A stretch of 64,000 nucleotides of DNA from Cyanobacteria bacterium TGS_CYA1 (GTDB taxonomy: Bacteria; Cyanobacteriota; Vampirovibrionia; Obscuribacterales; Obscuribacteraceae). The position numbers were made by a program, and so were the translations under genes. The notes under the pieces were generated by a model that saw only the letters and a program-made list of their open reading frames with translations, did no database searches and was not told where the DNA came from. The stretch covers positions 558,001-622,000 of the forward strand of contig JAHCIQ010000001.1 of NCBI GenBank assembly GCA_026129135.1. Direction: 5' to 3'. Each line of letters opens with the position of its first letter. Position 1 is the stretch's first letter. Below are positions 34,701 through 44,148 of the stretch, piece by piece.

Positions 34701-35261
34701 ATGCAAATCACACATTATGTTTACGGCGTTTACGACAATCAAGCTGCATTTTCAAAGGCCTATGACCGACTTTTCTCAAGCGGGCTAAGCGATATTTTGG
34801 TGCTCAAAAGTCCGAAAGCAGATATAGAGCACGTCAGTGCTTCAATCAAACATCCGCTCAATCGTTTTATGCTTTCTGGGGCTGCACTTGGCGCTATCAT
34901 CGGTTCTTTCGCCAGTTTAACTTTCAATATGCCAGCTTTTGTAGAACTGGAAGTTTTGACCCCCATAATGATTGCAATATGCGGAGCGGCACTTGGAGCT
35001 TATATTGGCTTGCTTGTAAACTTCGCTTTGACAGGACTTGATGTCACAAACCCTCAGACCAAAGTGTTCGATGCGCTCATTCCAGCTGGATCTTTTGTGT
35101 TGGGAGCGAGTGTTTGTGGCAATGACCAGATGCAACTTGCAATTGAGTGCATTTCAGAAGAGCAAATGATCGAACTTGTAATCAAAAACGAAATGCTCGA
35201 TTTACCGCTCGAAGATGCACGTCTCATCAAGGAAGAACATCAACTACAGCTAGCTGCCTAG
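34701..35261 (+). CDS. Glycine-rich membrane protein, stress-protein-like
   Basis: 186 residues with GGAGG about 6 bases upstream of the ATG. Two hydrophobic segments (GAALGAIIGSFASLTF, AICGAALGAYIGLLVNFAL) carry glycine-zipper GxxxG patterns, typical of general-stress proteins and of small channels. The rest is a short cytoplasmic alpha/beta portion on both sides. It may be regulated by the divergent GntR protein. No family was recognised with certainty. Confidence 0.65.
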   Translation: MQITHYVYGVYDNQAAFSKAYDRLFSSGLSDILVLKSPKADIEHVSASIKHPLNRFMLSGAALGAIIGSFASLTFNMPAFVELEVLTPIMIAICGAALGAYIGLLVNFALTGLDVTNPQTKVFDALIPAGSFVLGASVCGNDQMQLAIECISEEQMIELVIKNEMLDLPLEDARLIKEEHQLQLAA

Positions 35262-36505
35262 TTGAAGATAATCACTTTTCGTCCGGGATCGATTGTATAT
35301 TTCAAACCCTGCAAAAAGGTCTGTCCTAGAAGCGGTTTTGGAAATGGTGTATTCATGAGCACATTGCAGATGACGCCTTTCTTTTCAATCGATCCCAATT
35401 TGACGCTATCCAGAGTAAAAGTGTAAGCATCGCGTCTTCCGCCTACGCCGCCTCCGTGTCCTTGCAAGGAGTCGACAGGGCGATTGATACCACAAGCGGC
35501 AAGATGTCTGTCTGCAAAAGCAACAGAACCAGCTCCTGTATCGAATATCATCTCGCACTCGCGTCCATTTACTTTGACAGTGACAATGATGCTGTTGCCC
35601 TCGTAATAAAAAGGAACTTCGTTGTCAGCTAATCGTTGTTGGCTTCTCTGGCGCGTTTTCGATTTATCTGCTTTTTCGTTTGGTCTTGTTGCTAATTTTT
35701 TGAAACTTATTTTTTGACTGGTATCATCGATTTCGTATATGAAATCTTTGTAGAATGTTTGACCCAATAGAGGCATTTCGCTGAGCGGGTTGCTGCTAAC
35801 TTCGCCCAGCGAGCCAGACCCTTCTTGCACCGATACTGGTATCGTGCGCTCTAGCTCTCCAACTTTGATTGTAATGAGAGCAACCCTGTAATTGACTTCG
35901 CCTCCCACTCCCATGGCTCGCCCCGAATATTTTGTATATTTGGGGCGAACACCAAGCATCCCGAGCCATCGTTCAGTCACGTGAGTACTCGACGCCCCAG
36001 TATCGAAAATCATTTGTGTTGGCACACCATTAACGGTGGCAGGAACGATCAGATGTCCTCGGGCAATATTGTTTCGAAAAAACTTTACGCTAGCTTCTTG
36101 CGGCAAGTTCAAATAGTCCTGATCTTGTTGAACCGCGATTCCATCCATCGCTTCAGAATATTTTTTTGCGATGGCAGGGTCGATTTTTATCAGGACTTTT
36201 ATAGAATTGCGCGCTGCTTCTGACTGCGGATATTTTCTTATGACTTGTTGATAAAGAATTTTGGCTCTCTCGAGGTCTTTGTCATAGTGATAACAAAGTG
36301 CCTCATAATAAGCGGCATTTGCAGCATTGTCGCCCGATGCCTGCGCTTTCTGAAATTGGAGTGCCGCCTTTGGATATTCTTTTTTTGCAAACAAATCTAC
36401 TCCCAGCGAGTAATCTGAAGCAAAGACAGGATTTGCCCAAGCAACCAAAAAACAAAGGGTGCTAGTGACCCAGAATGTTTTTGCGCTCAATTTGTGCTCG
36501 GACAA
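35258..36505 (-). CDS. Exported protein with two tandem aspartic protease domains
   Basis: 415 residues from a TTG at 36505 with GAGG 8 bases upstream. A signal peptide (SKTFWVTSTLCFLVAWANPVFA-like core) and a short TPR segment (about 30-100, AALQFQKAQASGDNAANAAYYEALCYHY) precede two aspartic-protease-like domains. Each has a retropepsin-type active site: MIFDTGASSTHV and MIFDTGAGSVAF, with glycine-rich flap-like motifs after. Two complete copies in one chain could form an internal dimer, as in pepsins. Bacterial clan AA proteins of this kind are secreted or periplasmic. The gene overlaps its convergent neighbour by 4 bases. Confidence 0.85.
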   Translation of the reverse strand: MSEHKLSAKTFWVTSTLCFLVAWANPVFASDYSLGVDLFAKKEYPKAALQFQKAQASGDNAANAAYYEALCYHYDKDLERAKILYQQVIRKYPQSEAARNSIKVLIKIDPAIAKKYSEAMDGIAVQQDQDYLNLPQEASVKFFRNNIARGHLIVPATVNGVPTQMIFDTGASSTHVTERWLGMLGVRPKYTKYSGRAMGVGGEVNYRVALITIKVGELERTIPVSVQEGSGSLGEVSSNPLSEMPLLGQTFYKDFIYEIDDTSQKISFKKLATRPNEKADKSKTRQRSQQRLADNEVPFYYEGNSIIVTVKVNGRECEMIFDTGAGSVAFADRHLAACGINRPVDSLQGHGGGVGGRRDAYTFTLDSVKLGSIEKKGVICNVLMNTPFPKPLLGQTFLQGLKYTIDPGRKVIIFN

Positions 36506-36572
36506 AGATCAAGCCTCTTTCAAGACGTCTTCATCCACAATTATAGACTAGTTGGAGGGGCGGCAATTATCG

Positions 36573-36803
36573 CTAATTTTGGTCGGGACGCTTTGGGGCA
36601 TTTAAATCGATACGAACCCCACCATCTTGTTTTTGCACGTCTAATACCGTTTTGCCCTGGCTTTCCAGTTTAACGATACTGTCATTGCTCGAATTAGAAC
36701 ATGCTGCAAGGCCAAAGCAAAGCATGAATACCGTCAACTGCAACTTTCCCGCTTCCTTGAGCGTGTGACCGGCAAGTTTCAATAATTCGGCGTGCTTCTT
36801 CAT
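36573..36803 (-). CDS. Small lipoprotein
   Basis: 76 residues with AGAGGA 7 bases before the ATG. After a long basic start, a hydrophobic stretch ends in a lipobox (LCFGLAAC), so the Cys near residue 35 would be lipidated. The mature part (about 40 residues) ends in KRPDQN and is charged. No family is recognised. It sits between the aspartic protease and the TPR gene, on the minus strand. Confidence 0.62.
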   Translation of the reverse strand: MKKHAELLKLAGHTLKEAGKLQLTVFMLCFGLAACSNSSNDSIVKLESQGKTVLDVQKQDGGVRIDLNAPKRPDQN

Positions 36804-36922
36804 TTCGATGTCCTCTTCCCAACTATTGGGCTTTTAGCATATAAAATTAAAAAAGATGCTTTGAGGAACAATCTAACCCGCGATGCGTCGATTGGCCCTG
36901 CGGGTTTATTTTCGGAATAGAA

Positions 36923-37837
36923 ATGAAAGTATTAGCACATGCTTTTCTAACCTTAACGACCCTTGCAATGGGGCTTTTCATCTCGGCAAGAGCTGATGAA
37001 TTTCAAGATGGAGTCGTTCTTTTCAAAGCTGGAAGAATGACAGAGGCGAGGGACGTATTGCTTAGCGCAGTCAAGCGCAATCCGTCAGATTTGAAAGCGC
37101 GTTATTTTTTGGCCAATGTTTATGCCAGTCTAAAGGATCGTCAAAAAGCGGTAGAACAATACAGTTATTGCGCAAATGCAGCCCCGGGAACCAAGCTGGA
37201 GGAATTTTGCCTCAAAGCCATGGGCATGCAAAGACTTAAGCCAAATAGTCTGCCTGCATTGAAGCATCCAAAGAACGATTTGCAATTGAACGCCGAGCTT
37301 AAGGTGGACCTGCAAGCCTATGAATATCGCCATAATTTGGAAAAGCAAAGAGCTAACGAACTCAAAGGTTTGTCCAGTCGCACAAATGCGCAGGCAGATA
37401 CGATAAATCGGCAAATGGCGCTCGATATCGACAGCGTGCCACGATATGTTTATGTCGGAGACAAGCGTTACAGCAATCCCGATTATAAAAGCGACGTAGA
37501 TAGCATTAAGCTAGAAGCGGCTCGCAGATTAGATGACATTGCAAATAGACGCAATGCTGACCTCGAATCGTTAAATCAGCGTTTTGATAAAAGACTGGAA
37601 GAATACATGGAAAGCCGCGATGGTATTCGCAATGCCTTGAAGTCGGCAAATGGCAACATGCAGCTAACACCACATGGCACGGACATGTATGTGCGCAATT
37701 ATATTAATTTTGGTCAGGAAAAGATTTACGAGCCGCCGCAGTCGCTTCAGGCGCGCCCCCTCACTTTGCTCGATAAAATTCCAGAATCGAGCCGTGCAGA
37801 CAGAATTCGGCAATTGCGTCGCCAGTTTCAAGACTGA
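36923..37837 (+). CDS. Exported TPR-containing protein
   Basis: 304 residues. Signal peptide (about 1-24, HAFLTLTTLAMGLFISARA), then about two TPR units (DEFQDGVVLFKAGRMTEARDV; LKARYFLANVYASLKDRQKAVEQY). A helical region rich in Arg/Asn follows, including a long coiled-coil stretch (SIKLEAARRLDDIANRR). Its role is unknown; a periplasmic scaffold is likely from the domains. Confidence 0.78.
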   Translation: MKVLAHAFLTLTTLAMGLFISARADEFQDGVVLFKAGRMTEARDVLLSAVKRNPSDLKARYFLANVYASLKDRQKAVEQYSYCANAAPGTKLEEFCLKAMGMQRLKPNSLPALKHPKNDLQLNAELKVDLQAYEYRHNLEKQRANELKGLSSRTNAQADTINRQMALDIDSVPRYVYVGDKRYSNPDYKSDVDSIKLEAARRLDDIANRRNADLESLNQRFDKRLEEYMESRDGIRNALKSANGNMQLTPHGTDMYVRNYINFGQEKIYEPPQSLQARPLTLLDKIPESSRADRIRQLRRQFQD

Positions 37838-37888
37838 TTTTGGTGACACAGTGATAAGATAGAAATCTCCTTGTAAGAAGGTATCGGT

Positions 37889-38842
37889 ATGTTTGATGTT
37901 TCAATGTGCGGAACTGGCTACAAGCTTTTAAAAGAAGTTGGCTCTGGTGGAATGGGCAAAGTGTATCAGGCACAAAAGTCTGATACGGGCGAGATTTGTG
38001 CCATTAAAGTGATGCACAATCATTTGAGTGCGGATCAAAACAACCGAAAGCGCTTTGAGCGCGAGGCTCGAGTGACCTGTGGTCTCAATCAGGAAAACGT
38101 GGTCGAAACCATCGATTGTGGCGTCACTAAAGACGACCAACCATTTATCGTAATGGAATATTTGGAGGGAAACAGCCTTGCAGACATGCTTTTTGAAAAA
38201 GGTCGCATAGACCTTGCAACCTTTTATCCTCTTTTAGTCCAAATTTGTCGAGGTCTTGCATACACTCACAATATGAGCATCGTTCATCGCGATATGAAAC
38301 CTAGCAATATAATGCTGGTTAAAAAAGGCAATGAAACGGTGGCTAAAATTGTCGACTTTGGTATTGCCAAAATTTGTCCTCGCACAGGAAATTGTATGTC
38401 CATGTCTGACGAGCGTTTGAAAGCTATAGACGAATGGAATGAGCTAGACGACGAAGAAGAAGAACTGCTTCAAGTTCTCACCGCACCTGGCGAAGTATTT
38501 GGAAGCCCGCTTTATATGAGCCCCGAGCAATGTCGAGGCGAAATAGTGGACTGTTGTTCTGAGGTTTATTCGCTAGGCTGCATGATTTTTGAATGTTTGA
38601 CAGGCGTCGCTCCTCTCAAAGGAAGAAATGCGATGGAAACGCTGTTTCAACGCATAACCATGGATGCACCGTCAATAAATTCGGTAGCAGAGGAGTTGAC
38701 TTTTCCTGCTGAAATTGAGGCTATCGTCGCTAAAGCTCTGGAAAAAGAGCGTCGTGAAAGATATCAATCAGTTTGCGAGCTGAAAACTGCGGTACTGGAT
38801 GCAGGCAAAAATCTCAATTTGATCAGTGCAGTCAGCGCTTAA
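37889..38842 (+). CDS. Ser/Thr protein kinase with acidic activation-loop insert
   Basis: 317 residues, essentially only a kinase domain. Glycine loop GSGGMGKVYQAQ, IVMEY hinge, catalytic HRDMKPSNIML, DFGIAKI and MSPEQ are intact. Between DFG and SPE there are about 58 residues instead of the usual 30 or so, including an acidic stretch (DEWNELDDEEEELL). No membrane helix or sensor domain is seen, so regulation must be internal or by partners. The stop overlaps the convergent WG-repeat gene by 11 bases. Confidence 0.9.
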   Translation: MFDVSMCGTGYKLLKEVGSGGMGKVYQAQKSDTGEICAIKVMHNHLSADQNNRKRFEREARVTCGLNQENVVETIDCGVTKDDQPFIVMEYLEGNSLADMLFEKGRIDLATFYPLLVQICRGLAYTHNMSIVHRDMKPSNIMLVKKGNETVAKIVDFGIAKICPRTGNCMSMSDERLKAIDEWNELDDEEEELLQVLTAPGEVFGSPLYMSPEQCRGEIVDCCSEVYSLGCMIFECLTGVAPLKGRNAMETLFQRITMDAPSINSVAEELTFPAEIEAIVAKALEKERRERYQSVCELKTAVLDAGKNLNLISAVSA

Positions 38843-39428
38843 TCACGACAATTTTGCGAGCAGGTTTGAGTTCGCCAAGAGCACGTTCAATCCAAGCATA
38901 TTCTTTTGTATGCCAGCTGCGAAGGAGATTTCCTCTGGAATCAAAAAAGTGTTTTCTTTGCCCTGGTTCCAGATCGAAAGGACCAGCTATTTTGCCGCTC
39001 GGAAAACAAAGACCATATTTTTTGTTTTGAACAAATACTAAAAGTGCATCTTCGGGCAAACTCATCACATTGAGGTTTTTGTCTTCTTGAGCCTCTTTGC
39101 CAAGATATGCTAGTTGTACGAAACGAGCACCATCGGGAAGTGAAAATTTCAATTCGTCACCTTCGAAGTTGAAGAGACGTTTTGAATTTTGCATTTTTAC
39201 CTTGTTTTTGTGATTAACTTCGGTGACGACAAAAATCCCGTTTCGTTCATACTCGATTCGAGCATATTTCGCTTTTATAACTTCTCTGCCAGTTTCATCA
39301 ATAAGGCCAAATAAATCACAACCGCTAAATTCGATTTCTTCTTCCGGCACGTTTAGAGCGTATGTTTGTTGTGGAGTGGCGAAGCAGATAAAGCACGCCA
39401 CTAATAGCAAAATAGTTCTTGAAATCAT
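38832..39428 (-). CDS. Exported WG-repeat-like protein
   Basis: 198 residues with a signal peptide (about 1-24). The mature part contains WG-repeat-like units: GLIDETGREVIKAKYARIEY, followed by FVVTEVNHKNKV, then GLCFPSGKIAGPF later. The family is common in secreted bacterial proteins and forms beta-propeller-like folds of unclear function. The C-terminus is basic. No operon partner is on the same strand nearby. Confidence 0.7.
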   Translation of the reverse strand: MISRTILLLVACFICFATPQQTYALNVPEEEIEFSGCDLFGLIDETGREVIKAKYARIEYERNGIFVVTEVNHKNKVKMQNSKRLFNFEGDELKFSLPDGARFVQLAYLGKEAQEDKNLNVMSLPEDALLVFVQNKKYGLCFPSGKIAGPFDLEPGQRKHFFDSRGNLLRSWHTKEYAWIERALGELKPARKIVVIKR

Positions 39429-39480
39429 ACTTTTATTTTACCCGTTTTAAAAAACTGAGCAGTTAAACTAAAATAGCGTC

Positions 39481-40929
39481 ATGGAAGAGAAAGAGAATAA
39501 GTTTAATTTGAAAGGGCACTATTTTAGCGAAGAAGAAATCGCTGAGATGATGAGTCCCCAGCTTGCGGCCAAGAAAGAAGCCGAGCGTAAGCACAAGCAA
39601 GTGATGCTCGACATCATGGCCGGAGACTTCGACGACAATACAGACACCTATAAGTTGCGCTATATGGTCGAGCATGAAGAGTGGTTTTTGCCCCTTGCTC
39701 AAGATGGCGATTTTGAAATACAAAATATAAAGAAGGGCGAATTTGAGCGTCTTTTCGCTGGCAAAAATAAAAAAACTGGCAAGAAAACAGATCGCGATGG
39801 GAAGGGCGGACAGCTTTTGCCTGTTTATCAAACTGAGTCAAAAATAAATGGCAAATACAAAAAACTAAACGGAAGAGAACTTGCTTCAAGTCTGCCTAAA
39901 AATATTTCTGGTCTTCTTGTCGATTGGGTCGAAGATGATACCAGTCGAGAGCTATCCAAAGATTATTTCCAATATTTAGAAGAGCTTGCAGAAGCTGTCG
40001 AAATCGAGCGAGTGCTTTGTACAGACGGACCTGTTGATACTGCAAAATTGCGAAAGGCGCATTTTCTTTCGGCATGGTATCAAGATAATCCTTACGTCAA
40101 TTATGACCTCGCTTATGCCTCGACCCACGATGATAACGATTATTTTTCAGACCAGACCACTGTGAAAAGAATGACTGGTAGCGAGCTATTCGAAGCAATT
40201 TTGAAACGTGATTATCACGCAGGATTGAAGATTGCTCTAGGATCAATTTATAGTGCAACTTCGGTCGATTTGAAGAATGTTATTCTTTCACGCAACTTTA
40301 TGCATCGGGCTTTGAGCCATGACAGCTGTCACTGGCGAGTACAAGAATTTGTCGCACGAAACAAAGAGGAATTTGAGCTCTGGCTAGAATGCGTTCAGTT
40401 TCCAAAAGAAAGAGAAATTGTCGAAGAAACGATAGGCGCTAAGAATTATATTCATGCCGTGTCGAAAAAAGAAGATAACTTCTGGTATGCGCAAGAAACG
40501 GATAATATCGAACGCGAAACGCCTCATTTAGTTAAAACTGAAAAGTTCGAATTACAAAATCTTCCTTCTAGCGCACACGAGATTGCTCCAGGACCAAGCA
40601 AAATACTTTGTCCCGGGCGACTTGCCGGCCGCTTGTTCTATGTTCTTCCTGAGCGCGATAGACGTGAATTCGTTTGGCGACCTGGTTTTTCGCTTGGATT
40701 TTGTCGAGTTCTAAGCGGATCGGACATAGCTCTTTCTAAAGATAGAATCAAAATCTTGAATGAGCTCATTAAGCTGGTTCCAGAAGGTGAAGCGGAAATT
40801 CCATTGTCTTCATTTCTTTCGTATGAAGGTGGAAAGTTCTTCTTTTTCAAAAAAGAAGCACGTCAACTCGATTGGCTTAAACAGTCTCTTGCTCAAGCCA
40901 AAAAGAGTTGCAGTGTTATTGCCTTTTAA
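39481..40929 (+). CDS. Cytoplasmic protein of unknown function
   Basis: 482 residues without a signal or membrane helix. Charged N-terminus ([23 protein letters not shown]), a central helical region around 130-300 with [20 protein letters not shown], and a C-terminal part with strongly conserved-looking [24 protein letters not shown] do not recognise a family. A TAAAAT box at 39469-39474 ends 6 bases before the ATG and there is no ribosome-binding site, so the mRNA may be leaderless. Its stop overlaps the end of the short SEC-C frame on the other strand. Confidence 0.7.
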   Translation: MEEKENKFNLKGHYFSEEEIAEMMSPQLAAKKEAERKHKQVMLDIMAGDFDDNTDTYKLRYMVEHEEWFLPLAQDGDFEIQNIKKGEFERLFAGKNKKTGKKTDRDGKGGQLLPVYQTESKINGKYKKLNGRELASSLPKNISGLLVDWVEDDTSRELSKDYFQYLEELAEAVEIERVLCTDGPVDTAKLRKAHFLSAWYQDNPYVNYDLAYASTHDDNDYFSDQTTVKRMTGSELFEAILKRDYHAGLKIALGSIYSATSVDLKNVILSRNFMHRALSHDSCHWRVQEFVARNKEEFELWLECVQFPKEREIVEETIGAKNYIHAVSKKEDNFWYAQETDNIERETPHLVKTEKFELQNLPSSAHEIAPGPSKILCPGRLAGRLFYVLPERDRREFVWRPGFSLGFCRVLSGSDIALSKDRIKILNELIKLVPEGEAEIPLSSFLSYEGGKFFFFKKEARQLDWLKQSLAQAKKSCSVIAF

Positions 40930-41156
40930 GTCCTACCTAAAAGTAGTAGTCTCGTAGAGAACCATCGAAAAAAGCCGTAAAGCATGCAACAGCGTTTGAA
41001 TTTTCGCGATGATCCGCATGGGCACAAATCATTGCGCCCAAGTTTTTCAATCAGCTCTTTGTCACCGTGAACAATTCTGTTGCCGCGCTTGACTCTGGAC
41101 TCAGAGTTGAAACCGCGCTTGCGTTTGCTAGTGGGCTCGAAATTTGTCCAGATCGG
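40926..41156 (-). other. Open frame encoding a SEC-C zinc motif, no standard start codon
   Basis: On the minus strand, between the rhomboid stop (41128) and 40926, a frame of 76 codons encodes [18 protein letters not shown] at 41039-40986. This is a textbook SEC-C motif (as in the SecA C-terminus) that binds zinc with CxCx8CC. A basic stretch precedes it (TSKRKRGFN). The frame has no ATG, GTG or TTG before the motif; its upstream limit is a TGA at 41159. It lies in another frame than the rhomboid gene. It could be a gene with a rare start, a remnant, or be joined to the rhomboid by frameshifting. Confidence 0.55.
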
Positions 41157-42543
41157 TCATTCCGAATTTTTCTCGACAGAATTTCAATTCGAAGTCGTCT
41201 GGTTTATATTCTCCTGCCCTATATTCCGCGAACCTTTTTTGAGCCTCTGCTTTGTTTCCTTGCACCTGTTCTAAAATTGCCAGGTGAAAATTTGCTGCGC
41301 CGCTAGTTTCTTTCACTTTTGCACATTTTTCAAAATTCGCTCTGGCATTTGTGTAATCGCCAAGCATCAGATAAATTGTGCCTTTTGTGTCGTAGGCTGC
41401 TAGATTTCGTTTGTCCAGAGCTAGGGCTTTTTCTGTATCTTTCATTGCTAACTGCAAACTGTTTTTGTTGTTGAAATCATTCAGCCTGAACCAGGCACGA
41501 TTGTTGTAAACCATACTGTGACTGGAATCTATGCTGACCAAATTGTCTACGTCAACTAGTCCTTCTTGATACCGCCCAAGGTGCATAAGTGCAATTGAAC
41601 GATCGAATAATGCCCCTTTGTGTTTTGGATCTTTTAAAAGTATGGTATCGAAATCTTTTTTTGCTTCCTCATTTTTTTCAAGTTTCATCAGTGCTTCGCC
41701 TCTGCCTTGTAGGGCATAGGCTTCGTCTGGAATGACTCTTAATGCTTGATCGAATTTGCTTATACTTTCAAGATACTGCTTATTTGAAGCGAGCCTGGCT
41801 CCTTCTTGACGCAATAGATATTCTGTGACGACAGGATTGTTTTCGAGCCGTTTTATGGCAGCAAATGTCAGTCCTGCGCATAGCAAGAAAAGCGCGATAT
41901 ATGAATCCCATTTTTTTCTAGTCAGGAGTACCGCTGCGATTGCTCCTGTTAAAAATCCGCCAAGGTGAGCAGCATTGTCTGTCGAAGATGAGGTGGTGCC
42001 TAAAAGAAGACTGTATGCAAGAAAAACTAAGAGCACAACCAGTTCTGCCCGGCTTAGTTTGTTCTTTTCAGTCGTTGCGTCGCTAGAGTCGCTCTTAGTA
42101 CTTTTAAAGCTTTTGACCCACGAAACGCACATGAACGCTCCCAGCGCACCGCAGATAGACGCTGAGGCACCCACCGACGTTCGCAGGGGATCGAAGGCGA
42201 TACTGGCTAAACCACCCGTAATACCACTGAAAACATAGATAAACAAATATTTTTTCTTGCCCAGAACAGATTCTGCCATAGGACCAAATTCGATCAGAGC
42301 ATAAACATTCAACATCAAATGGAGCAAGTTGGAATGCAGGAAGCCAAAAGTAAGTAAACGCCAATATTCGTTTTTTAACACCGTTAGCGGTCCAAAGTTA
42401 GCACCCATAGTCGCAAGCGCATCGCCATTTATTGGGAAAAGTAAGCCTTGCTCGAGGTGGGGCAATTCGAATAGAAAGCAAAGAATGATTGTCAGCGCGA
42501 TGGCACTGGACGCACTTTTAATTTTAGAATGGTCCGTTTTCAT
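41128..42543 (-). CDS. Rhomboid-family protease with C-terminal TPR domain
   Basis: 471 residues. The N-terminal six-helix rhomboid core has HxxxN ([12 protein letters not shown]), the catalytic serine in [15 protein letters not shown] (the usual GxSG Gly is Ala), and the catalytic histidine in [14 protein letters not shown]. Residues from about 245 form about five TPRs ([40 protein letters not shown]). Rhomboids cut transmembrane substrates; the TPR tail would lie on the cytoplasmic side and bind substrates or partners. The fusion is seen in several phyla. A SEC-C open frame follows it. Confidence 0.9.
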   Translation of the reverse strand: MKTDHSKIKSASSAIALTIILCFLFELPHLEQGLLFPINGDALATMGANFGPLTVLKNEYWRLLTFGFLHSNLLHLMLNVYALIEFGPMAESVLGKKKYLFIYVFSGITGGLASIAFDPLRTSVGASASICGALGAFMCVSWVKSFKSTKSDSSDATTEKNKLSRAELVVLLVFLAYSLLLGTTSSSTDNAAHLGGFLTGAIAAVLLTRKKWDSYIALFLLCAGLTFAAIKRLENNPVVTEYLLRQEGARLASNKQYLESISKFDQALRVIPDEAYALQGRGEALMKLEKNEEAKKDFDTILLKDPKHKGALFDRSIALMHLGRYQEGLVDVDNLVSIDSSHSMVYNNRAWFRLNDFNNKNSLQLAMKDTEKALALDKRNLAAYDTKGTIYLMLGDYTNARANFEKCAKVKETSGAANFHLAILEQVQGNKAEAQKRFAEYRAGEYKPDDFELKFCREKFGMTDLDKFRAH

Positions 42544-42585
42544 CTAGAAGCTTTTCATGCCAGAATTTCTATTATAGACATAATA

Positions 42586-42591
42586 TATAAT
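42586..42591 (+). promoter_or_regulatory. TATAAT box 6 bases before the ATG (leaderless mRNA)
   Basis: A perfect TATAAT ends 6 bases before ATG 42598, placing the start point on or next to the start codon. No ribosome-binding site is present. Similar spacing occurs at 39469-39474 (TAAAAT, ATG 39481) and 15621-15626 (TATAAA, ATG 15632, with TTGTCC at 15598 as -35). Confidence 0.55.
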
Positions 42592-42597
42592 TGGGCA

Positions 42598-44055
42598 ATG
42601 GACAATTATTTTGCCAAAGAAATCGACTGGCTTTTGGGGCGAAGTGAGCCGCCTGCAACTTGCTTGGAAATCTGGAAATGGTGGGAGCAAAGGCGACTGT
42701 TTTACAATGTCCTTGTACTCTGCTGTATTTCTCTTTCGTTTTGTGCATACAATTTCGTTCGATTGGGCTTGTATAACGAAGAATTCTGGTATGAGCCTCT
42801 GACATTTATGTTTTTGTTCACTGTTGGCACATTGATCTGGAATCTTGCCTACACAGCGGGAATGTTGGTCGACTTGATTTTTTTTCGTTTAATCAAAAAA
42901 TGGTTTGGTCAGAAGCTATATCAGTCTGGTCTTGCATTTTCTTTGTCCGTTCTGTTCTTGCCTACGATACTTTTATTTGGGTTTAAATTTTGTCCCAAGG
43001 CTCATGCGGAGGACTTCAATCGTGTTTTCAATTTGATGGCTAAATCGAAATACAGTGCGGCACTCAATGTGTTGCAAAAAGACCATCTGAATCTAAATGG
43101 CGAAGGTGAGTATTTAGAAGGGTATTGTTTGATGCGGTTGCATCAGATGTCCGAAGCTAAACCACATTTTTTGAAATCGATACAATTGGGTTATGCACCA
43201 TACTCTCAGTGGACTCCTACAAGAGAATTTCTGGATCGAATCGACAGGTTCGAGCAAATACGACCAGTGCGTCAGCCAAATGCTTGTATAGAAATTTATG
43301 CCGCTAATTCCAACTGGACAAATCCTATTCTGAAGGAATTGCCTCGTTTTGCCGAGCGAGCCAAGTATATCTTTGGAAACGTCCCCAAGATCACATTCTA
43401 CATTTTGGCCAAGCGTAAAGATTTCAGTACGTTGTATCGAGATATGTTCCAGAATTCTGCCGAGGAACGTTGGTGGAACAATGGCACTGGCGTGTCGAAT
43501 GTAGTGGTGTTTTCCGAGCGCGATAAGGATGGTAAATGGTCTTTGTTCCCTGGCACCGCTCGCGCATATGGTGATGTCCTGCATGAATATGGACATGCAT
43601 TGTGTGACACCATTTATGGTGATAACTACTTGGACCATGTACCGGAGTGGTTGAACGAAGGAATGGCAGATGCAATTGCACGACCTTACTATGGTGAATT
43701 ATTCATAGATGCAGACAATCTTTTGCGTAGATACGCTCAGAAAAATAAGCCGCCTGAATATGAAGTTCTTTGCCACGGATTGTATCGCAGTCCAGATGTT
43801 GGTTATGCATTTGGCAGGCTTATGGTCGAACAGTTGCTAGCAGGTGACGTCCGGCGCATCGCTGCTATCGTTTCAAATTCTAGAGTCGCACAAGACTTCG
43901 AAGCCGGTATTAAAAGTGCCACCGGCAAGAGCGGCAAAGATGCCTATAACGCCGTGGTTAAAAAATATTGGCCCAGTGCTCAAAGATGGCAAATGAAATC
44001 ATCAGTGCAAAGTCCGTGCTTTTTCTTCAACCCGAAATTTCTTGAAAATTACTAA
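42598..44055 (+). CDS. Membrane-anchored HEXXH metallopeptidase
   Basis: 485 residues from ATG 42598; an in-frame ATG at 42529 overlaps the rhomboid start and reads through AT-rich promoter sequence, so it is not used here. Three hydrophobic helices at the N-terminus are followed by a TPR-like segment (about 130-200, FNLMAKSKYSAALNVLQKD). A gluzincin-type domain follows with the zinc motif LHEYGHALCD and third ligand Glu in WLNEGMADAIA. It resembles the peptidase MA-like family. The catalytic domain is probably extracytoplasmic. A perfect TATAAT at 42586-42591 ends 6 bases before the ATG, so the mRNA may be leaderless. Confidence 0.82.
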   Translation: MDNYFAKEIDWLLGRSEPPATCLEIWKWWEQRRLFYNVLVLCCISLSFCAYNFVRLGLYNEEFWYEPLTFMFLFTVGTLIWNLAYTAGMLVDLIFFRLIKKWFGQKLYQSGLAFSLSVLFLPTILLFGFKFCPKAHAEDFNRVFNLMAKSKYSAALNVLQKDHLNLNGEGEYLEGYCLMRLHQMSEAKPHFLKSIQLGYAPYSQWTPTREFLDRIDRFEQIRPVRQPNACIEIYAANSNWTNPILKELPRFAERAKYIFGNVPKITFYILAKRKDFSTLYRDMFQNSAEERWWNNGTGVSNVVVFSERDKDGKWSLFPGTARAYGDVLHEYGHALCDTIYGDNYLDHVPEWLNEGMADAIARPYYGELFIDADNLLRRYAQKNKPPEYEVLCHGLYRSPDVGYAFGRLMVEQLLAGDVRRIAAIVSNSRVAQDFEAGIKSATGKSGKDAYNAVVKKYWPSAQRWQMKSSVQSPCFFFNPKFLENY

Positions 44056-44148
44056 TGCTCTATATTCTATTGTAGTTTGAGCCCTAATCAGAGCCGTTCG
44101 CGATAAAATATCAGCTTATAAAAGTTCTGAGTTTGAGGTCTTCAACTA

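Noticed and set aside
40930-41306. Plus-strand frame over the SEC-C region
   Set aside because: Antisense shadow of the minus-strand SEC-C and rhomboid coding.
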